Part shown: in pieces, positions 52,966 to 59,718 of the stretch
Layout of the letters: the number at the start of each line of letters is the position of its first letter
Position numbering within the stretch: position 1 is the first letter of the stretch
Origin: Corynebacterium glyciniphilum AJ 3170
GTDB lineage: Bacteria; Actinomycetota; Actinomycetes; Mycobacteriales; Mycobacteriaceae
NCBI RefSeq assembly: GCF_007673095.1
Contig: NZ_VDYZ01000004.1
Span: 62,001 to 126,000 of the forward strand
Direction of reading: 5' to 3'
DNA length: 64,000 bases
Program-made: the position numbers and the translations under genes
The notes under the pieces: model-generated
What the model was told of the DNA's origin: nothing
The model's input: the letters and a program-made list of their open reading frames with translations, nothing else
Databases searched by the model: none

Positions 52966-53393
52966 TCGGTATGCCCATCGACCATCTGCCGAAGCGGCTA
53001 CGTGCCCCGGCGGAGCGGCTGCGGGCGGCGATGATGACCGACGGCACCGGCCTGGTCCTGCTCGGCATCGGCAGCCTGCTGCGCGGCGTGGCTTTCTGGG
53101 ACTCCGAGCCGACCGACCACCCCGCCGAGAATTTCCTCGGCATGGACCTGTGGGCGCTGATCTGGCTGACCCTGGCGGGCCTGTGCTTCATCGCCGCGAC
53201 CCGTCCCGGTACTCGTGCCCACCGGTGGGCGTACGCCGCCGCGCTGGGGTTGCACGCCGGGTGGGGCGCATCGCTGCTCGGCGCTGGACTCTGGCTCACC
53301 GCATCCTGGTACTGGCTGTTCGGCGCCGCCGTCGGCTGGTCACTGTGGCGGGGATCCAAGCTCGAGTTGGAGATAAGGGAGGTCCGCGAATGA
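52962..53393 (+). CDS. Multi-pass membrane protein, holin candidate 2
   Basis: A 143-residue protein from GTG 52962 with about four helices (GLVLLGIGSLLRGVAFW, MDLWALIWLTLAGLCFIAAT, WAYAAALGLHAGWGASLLGAG, YWLFGAAVGWSLW). GTGA overlap with the upstream gene. A holin or accessory lysis protein by position. Confidence 0.7.
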   Translation: MIGMPIDHLPKRLRAPAERLRAAMMTDGTGLVLLGIGSLLRGVAFWDSEPTDHPAENFLGMDLWALIWLTLAGLCFIAATRPGTRAHRWAYAAALGLHAGWGASLLGAGLWLTASWYWLFGAAVGWSLWRGSKLELEIREVRE

Positions 53394-53737
53394 TAGATCT
53401 GGCCTCCGACGTGATCCGGTATGTCCTGCCCGTCCTGATCACCGGCGTCATCGGCCTGATTGTCGCGAAGCACGGCAAGGGCGACGATGATGACCAGGAC
53501 GGGGCGGAATCCTCACAGCCGTCGACAGCCGAGCACTGGCAGCAGCTCGTCAGTCAGATGCAGTCCTGGACTGACAAGCGACTCGCTGAGCGTGATGCCA
53601 AGATCGAGCGTCTCGACAAGCGGGTGTCCTCCCTGGAGAGCCGCTACCGTGCCGCACTTCAGTTCATCCGCACGCTGCTGCAGCGGCACCCGGACTCGTC
53701 TGGCGATATTCCCGCCGAGATCCGCCACGACCTGTAG
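53390..53737 (+). CDS. Small membrane protein with coiled coil, lysis accessory
   Basis: A 115-residue protein: one N-terminal helix (VLPVLITGVIGLIVAKHG), an Asp-rich turn, then a coiled coil (WTDKRLAERDAKIERLDKRVSSLESRYRAAL split by heptads). May be an antiholin or spanin-like protein. It is the last rightward gene, followed by a strong terminator. Confidence 0.65.
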   Translation: MIDLASDVIRYVLPVLITGVIGLIVAKHGKGDDDDQDGAESSQPSTAEHWQQLVSQMQSWTDKRLAERDAKIERLDKRVSSLESRYRAALQFIRTLLQRHPDSSGDIPAEIRHDL

Positions 53738-53811
53738 CGTGATTCTGTGGCGGGGCCCCTAGACCCGCCGCAGGGTCGAGCGCCGCAGCCCCCGCGTGCA
53801 GCTCCCCGAAA

Positions 53812-53844
53812 GCCCCCACCGGACGTGTGCCGGTGGGGGCTTTT
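53812..53844 (+). terminator. Late-operon terminator
   Basis: GCCCCCACCGG-ACGTGTG-CCGGTGGGGGC followed by TTTTCC; an 11-bp perfect stem. It ends the rightward late operon and faces the leftward operon that starts near attR. Confidence 0.9.
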
Positions 53845-53868
53845 CCTAGTTGAAGACTGGGCAATGCA

Positions 53869-54072
53869 CTAGCAACGGGGCGCCTCGTACTTCCACAGAT
53901 GCCCTGCGCCAATGGTCGCGGCGACCACGGACGGTACAAGAATCAGGGGATTCTCCCCGTTCGTCGTTATCAACCAGTAGGACAAGGCCCCGAAGACAAC
54001 CCCGATCAGGAGTAGAGCTAGGTTGACGACATCAAGCTTCCGTCGTGGATCCCGTCGTGGAGTCGTCGTCAC
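53869..54072 (-). CDS. Small two-helix membrane protein, last gene of the right-end operon
   Basis: A 67-residue protein from GTG 54072, with AGGAGG 7 nt upstream. Two helices (VVNLALLLIGVVFGALSYWL, LILVPSVVAATIGAGHLW) joined by a short ITTNGENP loop, with a basic N-terminus. It overlaps the upstream 313-residue gene by 41 bp, so the two are translationally linked. Possible membrane effector or exclusion protein. Confidence 0.65.
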   Translation of the reverse strand: MTTTPRRDPRRKLDVVNLALLLIGVVFGALSYWLITTNGENPLILVPSVVAATIGAGHLWKYEAPRC

Positions 54073-54976
54073 CTCGGTTCCTCCTATGCCACTCGACGCT
54101 GAGGACCGTCCAATAGGTACGGTTCCGTCCGTTCTTCTTGATTCTATCCTCTCTGATGCGAACCCAGAAGATGTCATCTCTGCTGATTGCGAGCCCCTTG
54201 GTGACGCTCTTGAGGAAGTCTTCATCCTCTACCGTCGCCTGGCGCGTCTGCCCGCGGGTCTTGACCTTCCACTTCTCTGGGTTGTCGAAGTCGATCGCGG
54301 ACATCTGGGCTTCTCCCTCGAAAAAGTCTTCGAACTCTTCGATCTCATCGGAAGGGTAGACAGCAGCATAGTCTTCCTTACCCAATGTCGCTACCACCGT
54401 TGGCGCGTCGCGGTCATCATCAGCCCCCGGTGTCGTCGGATCAGTGACTTCAAGGCTCGTGACTCGATCGTCATCGAGTGGCTTCATGATCTTCCGGAGC
54501 TGCTTTTTCCTGCGCCGAGGGTTCTTATTGAGTGCTTTCCATACCTCAGGGGTGACTTCCTGAGCTGTATTGTCCTGCCATTTGATCTTAATGTTCCCGT
54601 TAGGGAGTTCATCAAAATCTGCTACATCTGCCCGGGCAGACCTCGTAGACCAGGCGAAAATTGTCGCCAGCGTCGGCGCACCTCCGACCGCGACAGCCTG
54701 GCCATACGCATCGAGCCCATCTGACAACACGCGAAAGACCTCGATCAGGAACGAGCCCTCTTCCGCAGGTTTGACGTAGACCATAGACTCCCCCACAACG
54801 TCGGGGTCGTGAAAAACACCTTGTTCGTCGAAGTCCTTTGTAAGTTCCACCAATCCCTGGAGGACATCTGACACGTGCGAAGCGTGAAGCTCGTGGAGGT
54901 CACGGCCTTCGCCATCTTCGCCGGCGAATCGAAGGATCATTGAATCGAAGGTGCTCTCGGGGCGCTCGTTATCCAT
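54032..54976 (-). CDS. Unrecognised 314-residue protein, lysogenic-conversion candidate
   Basis: A soluble acidic protein. It opens with STFDSMILRFAGEDGEGRDLHELHASHVSDVLQGLVELT, continues with EEGSFLIEVFRVLSDGL and AVAVGGAPTLATIFAWSTRSA, then a charged region with NPRRRKKQLRKI and a C-terminal beta-rich domain (TRGQTRQATVEDEDF; TYWTVLSVEWHRRNRG). No catalytic motif is recognised. The start at 54976 (no RBS; TATGGT 8-9 nt upstream) suggests a leaderless transcript besides readthrough from the operon promoter. Confidence 0.65.
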   Translation of the reverse strand: MDNERPESTFDSMILRFAGEDGEGRDLHELHASHVSDVLQGLVELTKDFDEQGVFHDPDVVGESMVYVKPAEEGSFLIEVFRVLSDGLDAYGQAVAVGGAPTLATIFAWSTRSARADVADFDELPNGNIKIKWQDNTAQEVTPEVWKALNKNPRRRKKQLRKIMKPLDDDRVTSLEVTDPTTPGADDDRDAPTVVATLGKEDYAAVYPSDEIEEFEDFFEGEAQMSAIDFDNPEKWKVKTRGQTRQATVEDEDFLKSVTKGLAISRDDIFWVRIREDRIKKNGRNRTYWTVLSVEWHRRNRGDDDSTTGSTTEA

Positions 54977-55018
54977 GGGAGCACCATACCGGAGCAGAAA
55001 GAAGGTACTACAAGACAC

Positions 55019-55255
55019 CTAATCTCTCGCTGGCCCCCCGGGGGTAACGGGGCGTCCGGGGCGTGCAGCGTGCCATGTGCGGACGGTCTCGGCGTCCCAC
55101 AGGCTCATGCGGTCGAGGTGCCCGACGGGGGAGGGGGCTTGCTCGCGGGCGACATAGGCGGACCACGTCTTGCGTCCCACGCCGGTGTGCTCGCAGCACT
55201 GCCCGGTGGTCCACAGTTCCCGCCCGCTGTCGTTGTCGGTGATGGTGACGTTCAC
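55019..55255 (-). CDS. Small HTH protein, homologous to one outside the prophage
   Basis: A 78-residue protein from GTG 55255 with an excisionase-like HTH (DSGRELWTTGQCCEHTGVG, then SAYVAREQAPSP and SLWDAETVRTWHAARPGRP). The same framework (DSGRELWT..C....G..R, LW..E.V..W.A.R) occurs at 57169-57387 beyond rpiB. GTGA overlap with the upstream small membrane protein. Confidence 0.7.
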   Translation of the reverse strand: MNVTITDNDSGRELWTTGQCCEHTGVGRKTWSAYVAREQAPSPVGHLDRMSLWDAETVRTWHAARPGRPVTPGGPARD

Positions 55256-55416
55256 GCCTGGACGTCCTTCTGGCGATTCCGGCGGAGCAGGACGTCGGGG
55301 ACGACGTTCAGCCCGAGAGCGACGACGAGAGCGACGATGACCCACACGGACGGACCTCCGGCGAGGATGAGGGCCGCGACGATAGCGAGGCCGAGGTATC
55401 GAGCGATGGTGCTCAT
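55252..55416 (-). CDS. Small membrane protein
   Basis: A 54-residue protein (ATG 55416; AAGGAGA upstream) with two hydrophobic segments (YLGLAIVAALILAGGPS, VWVIVALVVALGLNVVPDVL) and a basic tail (LLRRNRQKD). Second gene of the right-end operon. Not recognised. Confidence 0.6.
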   Translation of the reverse strand: MSTIARYLGLAIVAALILAGGPSVWVIVALVVALGLNVVPDVLLRRNRQKDVQA

Positions 55417-55451
55417 GGTGTTCTCCTTCGGTAGGCTTGTGGGTCGGAGGG

Positions 55452-55494
55452 CCCCGGGCCCGGCTACTAGCATTAGCCGGGGCCGGGGTTTTCT
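55452..55494 (+). terminator. Hairpin within the right-end operon
   Basis: CCCCGG plus CCCGGCTA/TAGCCGGG plus CCGGGG, then TTTTC on the + strand. It lies between two leftward genes, so in the sense transcript it is a strong hairpin without U-tract (possible attenuator), while it would terminate any antisense rightward RNA. Confidence 0.6.
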
Positions 55495-55601
55495 CATTTG
55501 CGGTGCTTCCCTCTGGGCCGCTGGGGGCGGTCTCTGTAGAGGGCGATCCAGCCGGGGAGTCCGGCTAGGGCCGCTATGAGGATTGCAATCCAATCGGTCA
55601 T
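55494..55601 (-). CDS. 35-residue membrane micro-protein
   Basis: ATG 55601, GGAGG 6-10 nt upstream, ends 55494. One helix (DWIAILIAALAGLPGWIAL) then a basic tail (YRDRPQRPRGKHRK). First gene of the leftward right-end operon. Single-helix micro-proteins with basic tails often modulate membrane complexes; function here unknown. Confidence 0.55.
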   Translation of the reverse strand: MTDWIAILIAALAGLPGWIALYRDRPQRPRGKHRK

Positions 55602-55626
55602 GCAACCTCCGATCCACTGTTGAGTT

Positions 55627-55713
55627 GTCCCGAACCCGTTGTCCGGGACTCGGTGTGAGGGTCTCTCACCCCCTCACAAGAACTACTATACAGTACCGGG
55701 ACTGCATTGCCAA
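55627..55713 (-). promoter_or_regulatory. Right-end operon promoter and structured leader
   Basis: -35 TTGGCA (55713-55708), 17-bp spacer, -10 TATAGT (55690-55685): close to sigma-70 consensus. The leader holds two hairpins, GTGAGGG/CCCTCAC (55655-55677) and GTCCCG/CGGGAC (55627-55649), before the RBS. Expected to be active in the lysogen, as no operator matching the switch palindrome is seen. Confidence 0.7.
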
Positions 55714-55721
55714 ATCGGACG

Positions 55722-55802
55722 GTGCCGGACGGGCTTGTGCCGCCAATGTGCCGCCACGCGGTGCCGTAGACCCCGAATATGCTGGATGTGCCGTATGTGT
55801 CG
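55722..55802. repeat. Clustered GTGCCG repeats, candidate integrase arm sites
   Basis: GTGCCG starts at 55722, 55737, 55748, 55761 and 55788, with a GTGTCG at 55797, all in the same orientation within 81 bp and ending about 60 bp before the attR core. Such clusters fit arm-type binding sites of a tyrosine integrase. Confidence 0.45.
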
Positions 55803-55860
55803 TACATGCCCTGACCTGCCACGATGGGGTTATTGCAGGTAGAGCGTGGGGCAGCATTTT

Positions 55861-55892
55861 TTCGAGCTGAAGAAGAGCCGGACCGAGGACCC
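55861..55892. repeat. attR core (32 bp)
   Basis: Identical to 11381-11412. Downstream, the bacterial 3' end of the dsbA-like gene continues (codons PSAE then TAG at about 55902-55904). Upstream flanking bases are phage. Confidence 0.9.
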
Positions 55893-56104
55893 GAGCGCCG
55901 AATAGGTGGCCTGACCCGGCATTACCGGTCTTCGCCCGGTCGCATACCCCCGGGGGTGAGCGGGATTCAACATTGTCCACCCGGCAGTGTTCCCACGGGA
56001 TACTATCCCTTGTATCGGCAGGTCAGATGATGCACTGGTGTCACCTGGCGCCGAACCTCTCTCCTCTTCCTGATCACCACACACGTACAAGGGGTATGTA
56101 GACC

Positions 56105-56323
56105 ATGGGTTCACTTGAAGGAATCACCGGCATCACCGAAATTCTCGGCGACCTGCTCGAGATCGGTGTCGGCCTGCTCAAGGGCGATCTGACCGTGCTG
56201 AGTACAGAAGGCTCGCTGGAGGGCATCTTCGACGGCAGCAGCGAATGGGACCTGACCGGCTCCATCGAGTCCGTCACCGGCTCGCTTTCCGATTCTTCCG
56301 CTGGCGGCGGGGCTGAGGGGTAA
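56105..56323 (+). CDS. Small acidic protein, PorA/PorH-like channel candidate 1
   Basis: A 72-residue acidic protein without signal peptide: ITEILGDLLEIGVGLLKGD is amphipathic, then VLSTEGSLEGIFDGSS. The shared LSTEGSL motif with the next gene shows paralogy. Corynebacterial outer-membrane channel proteins (PorA, PorH) are likewise tiny, acidic, signal-less and tandem. ATG follows AAGGGG; a TACTAT -10 (56001) lies upstream. Identification is by analogy only. Confidence 0.5.
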   Translation: MGSLEGITGITEILGDLLEIGVGLLKGDLTVLSTEGSLEGIFDGSSEWDLTGSIESVTGSLSDSSAGGGAEG

Positions 56324-56326
56324 GCC

Positions 56327-56533
56327 ATGGATTTCGGTCTCATCGAGCAGCTGATCGAGTTCGGCAAGATCATCGGTGGCGTCCTGGGTGGCGACTTCTC
56401 CATGCTGAGCACCGAAGGGTCTCTCGCGGGCAACGATTCGGCCGCTGAGGTCGGCGGCAGTCTCGTCGGCTCAGTGATTGGGTCACTGGGGCTGGAAGAA
56501 GATCTACAGGAGGCTCTCGGTTCTCTAGGCTAG
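56327..56533 (+). CDS. Small acidic protein, PorA/PorH-like channel candidate 2
   Basis: A 68-residue acidic protein: FGLIEQLIEFGKIIGGVLGGD amphipathic helix, MLSTEGSLAGN motif, and a second helical part (GSVIGSLGLEEDLQEALGSLG). Starts 3 bp after its paralogue. A very strong hairpin follows, consistent with a highly expressed two-gene unit. Confidence 0.5.
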   Translation: MDFGLIEQLIEFGKIIGGVLGGDFSMLSTEGSLAGNDSAAEVGGSLVGSVIGSLGLEEDLQEALGSLG

Positions 56534-56557
56534 AACCGGTACCTTTCCGGCGGGTTG

Positions 56558-56597
56558 GCTGTGGGGCCGGCGTCCATCAGGACGCCGGCCCCACAGC
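56558..56597. terminator. 18-bp perfect hairpin after the small acidic genes
   Basis: Perfect 18-bp inverted repeat (56558-56575, 56580-56597) with loop ATCA and no T-run, one of the strongest structures in the window. Probably a U-less terminator and/or 3' mRNA stabiliser; symmetric, so it could work both ways. Confidence 0.65.
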
Positions 56598-56664
56598 TGC
56601 ATTCGGGGGCGAAAACTTAGCCACTATCAACTGTCAGCCTCCGGCGTCGGATAAACTCGAGCGC

Positions 56665-57141
56665 ATGCGTATCTACCTCGGTGCTGACCATGCCGGATTC
56701 GAGATGAAGAATGTCATCGCGGACCACCTCAAGGAGAAGGGGCACACCGTCGTCGACTGTGGCGCCCACACCTTCGACCCTGAGGACGACTACCCCGCCT
56801 TCTGTATCGAAGCCGCCCGCAAGACCGTCGACGACAAAGGATCCCTCGGCATCGTGCTCGGAGGTTCGGGGAACGGCGAGCAAATCGCCGCAAACAAGGT
56901 CGTCGGCGCCCGCTGTGCCCTCGCCTGGTCCGTGGAGACCGCCAAGCTGGCCCGCGAGCACAACAACGCCCAGTTGATCGGCATCGGCGGCCGGATGCAC
57001 TCCGAGTCGGAGATCCTCGACATCGTCGACGCGTTCATTGCGGAACCGTGGTCGGGTGTCGACCGCCACCAGCGCCGGATCGAGATTCTCGACACCTACG
57101 AGCAGACCGGCCAGACCCCGGAGATCCCCGAAGCGCAGTAG
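56665..57141 (+). CDS. rpiB: Ribose-5-phosphate isomerase B
   Basis: A 158-residue RpiB: LGADHAGFEMKN start, GIVLGGSGNGEQIAANK with Glu72 in the position where actinobacterial enzymes use Glu instead of the usual catalytic Cys, then RCALAWSVETAKLAREHNNA and IGIGGRMHS. It interconverts ribose- and ribulose-5-phosphate. In Corynebacterium it follows the dsbA-like gene; here the prophage separates them. Confidence 0.95.
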   Translation: MRIYLGADHAGFEMKNVIADHLKEKGHTVVDCGAHTFDPEDDYPAFCIEAARKTVDDKGSLGIVLGGSGNGEQIAANKVVGARCALAWSVETAKLAREHNNAQLIGIGGRMHSESEILDIVDAFIAEPWSGVDRHQRRIEILDTYEQTGQTPEIPEAQ

Positions 57142-57143
57142 AA

Positions 57144-57167
57144 GCCCGTTTCCTCTCAGGAAGCGGG
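57144..57167. terminator. Terminator hairpin between convergent rpiB and HTH gene
   Basis: CCCGTTTCCT/AGGAAGCGGG with a CTC loop, one G-T pair, located between two convergent stops. No long T-run. Confidence 0.55.
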
Positions 57168-57168
57168 G

Positions 57169-57387
57169 TCATTCCTCCTGAGGACGACGGTTCCGGGTGG
57201 CGTTCCAGTCCTTCACTTCCTCGGCGATCCAGAGAGTCAGGCCGTGGTGTTTGGCGGCAGGCTTAGGGGCCCGGTTTCGGCCCGCGTAGCTGGTGAACGT
57301 TCCTCGGGACGTTCCGGCATAGTCGGCACATTCTGCGGCGGTCCACAGTTCGCGGCCACTGTCCGCGTCGATGATCGTGGGCTTCAT
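57169..57387 (-). CDS. Small HTH protein, homologue of the prophage protein at 55019
   Basis: A 72-residue protein: DSGRELWTAAECADYAGTS, then FTSYAGRNRAPKP and LTLWIAEEVKDWNATRNRRP, an excisionase-like HTH. It is outside attR. The ATG (57387) has no RBS and lies directly behind the inverted repeat GAAAC-N9-GTTTC, suggesting autoregulation and a leaderless mRNA. Likely remnant or companion of an earlier mobile element. Confidence 0.65.
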   Translation of the reverse strand: MKPTIIDADSGRELWTAAECADYAGTSRGTFTSYAGRNRAPKPAAKHHGLTLWIAEEVKDWNATRNRRPQEE

Positions 57388-57388
57388 G

Positions 57389-57407
57389 GAAACTTACGGT
57401 ACGTTTC
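57389..57407. promoter_or_regulatory. Inverted repeat at the HTH gene start
   Basis: GAAAC-TTACGGTAC-GTTTC, abutting the start codon. A plausible operator. The region 57408-57657 is AT-richer than its surroundings and otherwise shows no gene; a GATAAT (57628) may be the pqo -10. Confidence 0.45.
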
Positions 57408-57657
57408 TTTTGCTCTTTCAGTAGTTTTCGCTTCTGGCGGAGCTGAAGAACGGAGGAAAACCGCAGATGGTGCCACTATGGTAACGAAAGGGGAGGTTCG
57501 CACGGGGGTAATAAAAAGCCAAAACTATATTTATCTTTCAAGTAGCTGCATCGTGCGCATCGTGAGGTGATCAAGCTCTCCATGCAGCGAATGCGCCATC
57601 GGCATAGTGTCGGAGGGGTACTTAACCGATAATCCCTCTCACTCAGGAGCAGTCCAC

Positions 57658-59418
57658 ATGGCGCGTAATTATGCGGAACAACTTGTCGCGGCCCTGGAGA
57701 AGCAGGGCGTGCGGCGGATCTTCGGCCTCGTCGGCGACAGCCTGAATCCTGTGGTCAATGCGGTGAAACGCAGCAGTATCGAGTGGTTCCATGTCCGCAA
57801 CGAGGAGGCTGCGGCCTTCGCGGCAGGTGCGGAATCGCAGGTCACCGGAAACCTCGCTGTCTGTGCCGGTTCCTGTGGCCCAGGAAACACGCACCTCGTC
57901 CAGGGGCTCTACGATGCCCACCGCAACGGTGCGAAGGTGCTGGCGATCGCCAGCCACATCCCGTCCCAGTTCATCGGCTCCCACTACTTCCAGGAGACGC
58001 ACCCCGAATCCTTGTTCGCCGAGTGCTCCGGGTACTGCGAGATGGTGAACTCCGCGACCCAGGGTGCGACGATCCTGCACCATGCCATCCAGTCGACGAT
58101 GGCCGGCAACGGCGTGTCCGTCCTGGTCGTCCCCGGCGATATCGCCGGGGACGAGGCAGTGGAGTCGCCGCAGCTCGACTCCGCCATTGCCGCGGAGCGT
58201 CCGGCCATGCACCCCGCGCAGAGCGAGCTCGATGCGCTGGCTGACGCGATCAACAAGTCCAGGAAGGTCACCATCTTCGGTGGCGCAGGGTGTAAGGACG
58301 CCCGTGACGAGGTCTTCGCGCTGGCGGAGAAGGTCAAGGCGCCGGTCGGGCACGCCTACGGCGGCAAGGAGTACCTGCACTACGACAACCCGTATGACGT
58401 CGGCATGTCGGGCCTGCTCGGCTACGGTGCATGTTCCGAAGCGTTCGACGAAGCTGACCTGTTGATCCTGCTCGGCACGGACTTCCCGTACACGGAGTTC
58501 CTTCCGCGCGACACCGAGACCGCCCAGGTCGACATCAAGGGCGGCAACATCGGACGACGCACCACGGTGCGCTACCCGGTCACCGGAGATGTGGCAGCGA
58601 CGATCACTGACCTGCTGCCTCTGATCGATGAGAAGACCGACGCTTCCTTCCTTGAGTCGATGCTGAAGGTGCAGGAGAAGAACCTGCGGCACGTCATCGA
58701 CGCCTACACGAAGAACATCGAGCACCACACACCGATCCACCCCGAGTACGTGTCCTACGTGCTCGACGACCTGGCGGACGATGACGCCGTCTTCACTGCT
58801 GACACGGGCATGTGCAATGTGTGGCACGCGCGCTACATCACCCCGACGGCGGACCGCACCCTGCTGGCGTCCTTCCGTCACGGCACCATGGCCAACGCGC
58901 TGCCGCAGGCGATCGGCGCGGCGGAGGCAGTTGAGGGACGTCGCCAGGTCATCGCCATGTGCGGTGACGGCGGACTCGGCATGCTGATGGGCGAGCTTCT
59001 CACCATGAAGCTGCACGAGGTGCCGGTGAAGGCAGTGGTCTACAACAACTCCACCCTGGGCATGGTCAAGCTCGAGATGCTGGTCGCCGGAATGCCCGAC
59101 TTCGGCACCGACCACGCGAAGGTCAACTACGCCGACATCGCCGAAGCCTGCGGAATCAAGGCGTTCCGCATCGAGGATCCGAAGGACGTCGAGTCGACCC
59201 TCAAGGAGGCGCTCGCCTATGACGGCCCGGCGGTGATCGACGTCGTGACGGACCCGAACGCCCTGTCCATCCCGCCGGAGATCTCGCTGGAGCAGGTCGC
59301 CGGATTCGCCCGTGCAGCCACCCGTACCGTCCTGGAGGGCGGCGTGGGCAAGATGTTCACGATGGCGAAGTCGAACCTGCGCAACGTGCCGCGCCCCTCC
59401 GGGTTCAAGGGACTGTAA
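57658..59418 (+). CDS. pqo: Pyruvate:quinone oxidoreductase (pyruvate dehydrogenase, quinone)
   Basis: A 586-residue ThDP/FAD enzyme: Glu in FHVRNEEAAAFAAGA (about 49-50), FAD-binding middle domain, and ThDP motif MCGDGGLGMLMGELLTM ... VYNN. It oxidises pyruvate to acetate plus CO2 and passes electrons to menaquinone. The C-terminus (GFARAATRTVLEGGVGKMFTMAKSNLRNVPRP) is the lipid-activated membrane-binding region. ATG 57658 follows CAGGAGC. Start upstream at 57607 lacks conservation. Confidence 0.93.
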   Translation: MARNYAEQLVAALEKQGVRRIFGLVGDSLNPVVNAVKRSSIEWFHVRNEEAAAFAAGAESQVTGNLAVCAGSCGPGNTHLVQGLYDAHRNGAKVLAIASHIPSQFIGSHYFQETHPESLFAECSGYCEMVNSATQGATILHHAIQSTMAGNGVSVLVVPGDIAGDEAVESPQLDSAIAAERPAMHPAQSELDALADAINKSRKVTIFGGAGCKDARDEVFALAEKVKAPVGHAYGGKEYLHYDNPYDVGMSGLLGYGACSEAFDEADLLILLGTDFPYTEFLPRDTETAQVDIKGGNIGRRTTVRYPVTGDVAATITDLLPLIDEKTDASFLESMLKVQEKNLRHVIDAYTKNIEHHTPIHPEYVSYVLDDLADDDAVFTADTGMCNVWHARYITPTADRTLLASFRHGTMANALPQAIGAAEAVEGRRQVIAMCGDGGLGMLMGELLTMKLHEVPVKAVVYNNSTLGMVKLEMLVAGMPDFGTDHAKVNYADIAEACGIKAFRIEDPKDVESTLKEALAYDGPAVIDVVTDPNALSIPPEISLEQVAGFARAATRTVLEGGVGKMFTMAKSNLRNVPRPSGFKGL

Positions 59419-59436
59419 ACCCCGGCAGGTCGCTCA

Positions 59437-59499
59437 GTGGGGGCGTACCGGATCCGGTGCGCGGCTGCCGTCATTCCGCCGGAACCGGTACGCTCCCAC
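59437..59499. terminator. Long hairpin after pqo
   Basis: GTGGGGGCGTACCGG pairs with CCGGTACGC-TCCCAC around a GC-rich loop. Strong but U-less terminator. The rest of 59500-59718 has no visible gene; a TATGAT at 59707 is the probable -10 of the next gene. Confidence 0.6.
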
Positions 59500-59718
59500 G
59501 CGTCGCCACGAACTGAGGACGCCAGAAGCACTGCTCGCCTATGGGGTCCTCGGACGTAGTATGCGAGGGTTTTTCTGTGAAGTGGTGGGGGAACAAGACA
59601 ATGTCTTGAACTGGGCGGACGAGACCAGGGAGCGTTACGCGCAGGGATCGGTGTCAGGATTCAGCACACTTCCTGGCAGGATTCTGTGGACACTGAGACC
59701 GTCACATATGATTAGCTA

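Larger units (their letters stand above)
11381..55892. mobile_element. Complete temperate siphovirus prophage, about 44.5 kb
   Basis: It is bounded by a 32-bp perfect repeat and contains integrase, repressor, replication, packaging, head, tail, lysis and conversion modules with no visible frame-breaking lesion in any core gene. Gene order (HNH, terminase, portal, protease, capsid, connectors, tail chaperone, tape measure, baseplate, endolysin, holins) is that of HK97-like actinobacterial siphoviruses. The layout suggests it may still be inducible. Confidence 0.93.

Noticed and set aside
54023..54724. 233-residue rightward open frame opposite the 314-residue gene
   Set aside because: It lacks an RBS and its composition is that of an antisense frame. 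The leftward frame has an RBS-linked downstream partner and coherent sequence.
11381..55892. Transposase or insertion sequence within the prophage
   Set aside because: No DDE or HUH transposase motif and no terminal inverted repeats were seen; the only recombinase is the tyrosine integrase.
57244..57570. 108-residue rightward open frame over the outer HTH gene and pqo upstream region
   Set aside because: It overlaps the convergent HTH gene and crosses AT-rich promoter DNA; no RBS or recognisable domain.
57643..59115. 490-residue leftward open frame opposite pqo
   Set aside because: Antisense of a conserved gene with typical shadow composition.
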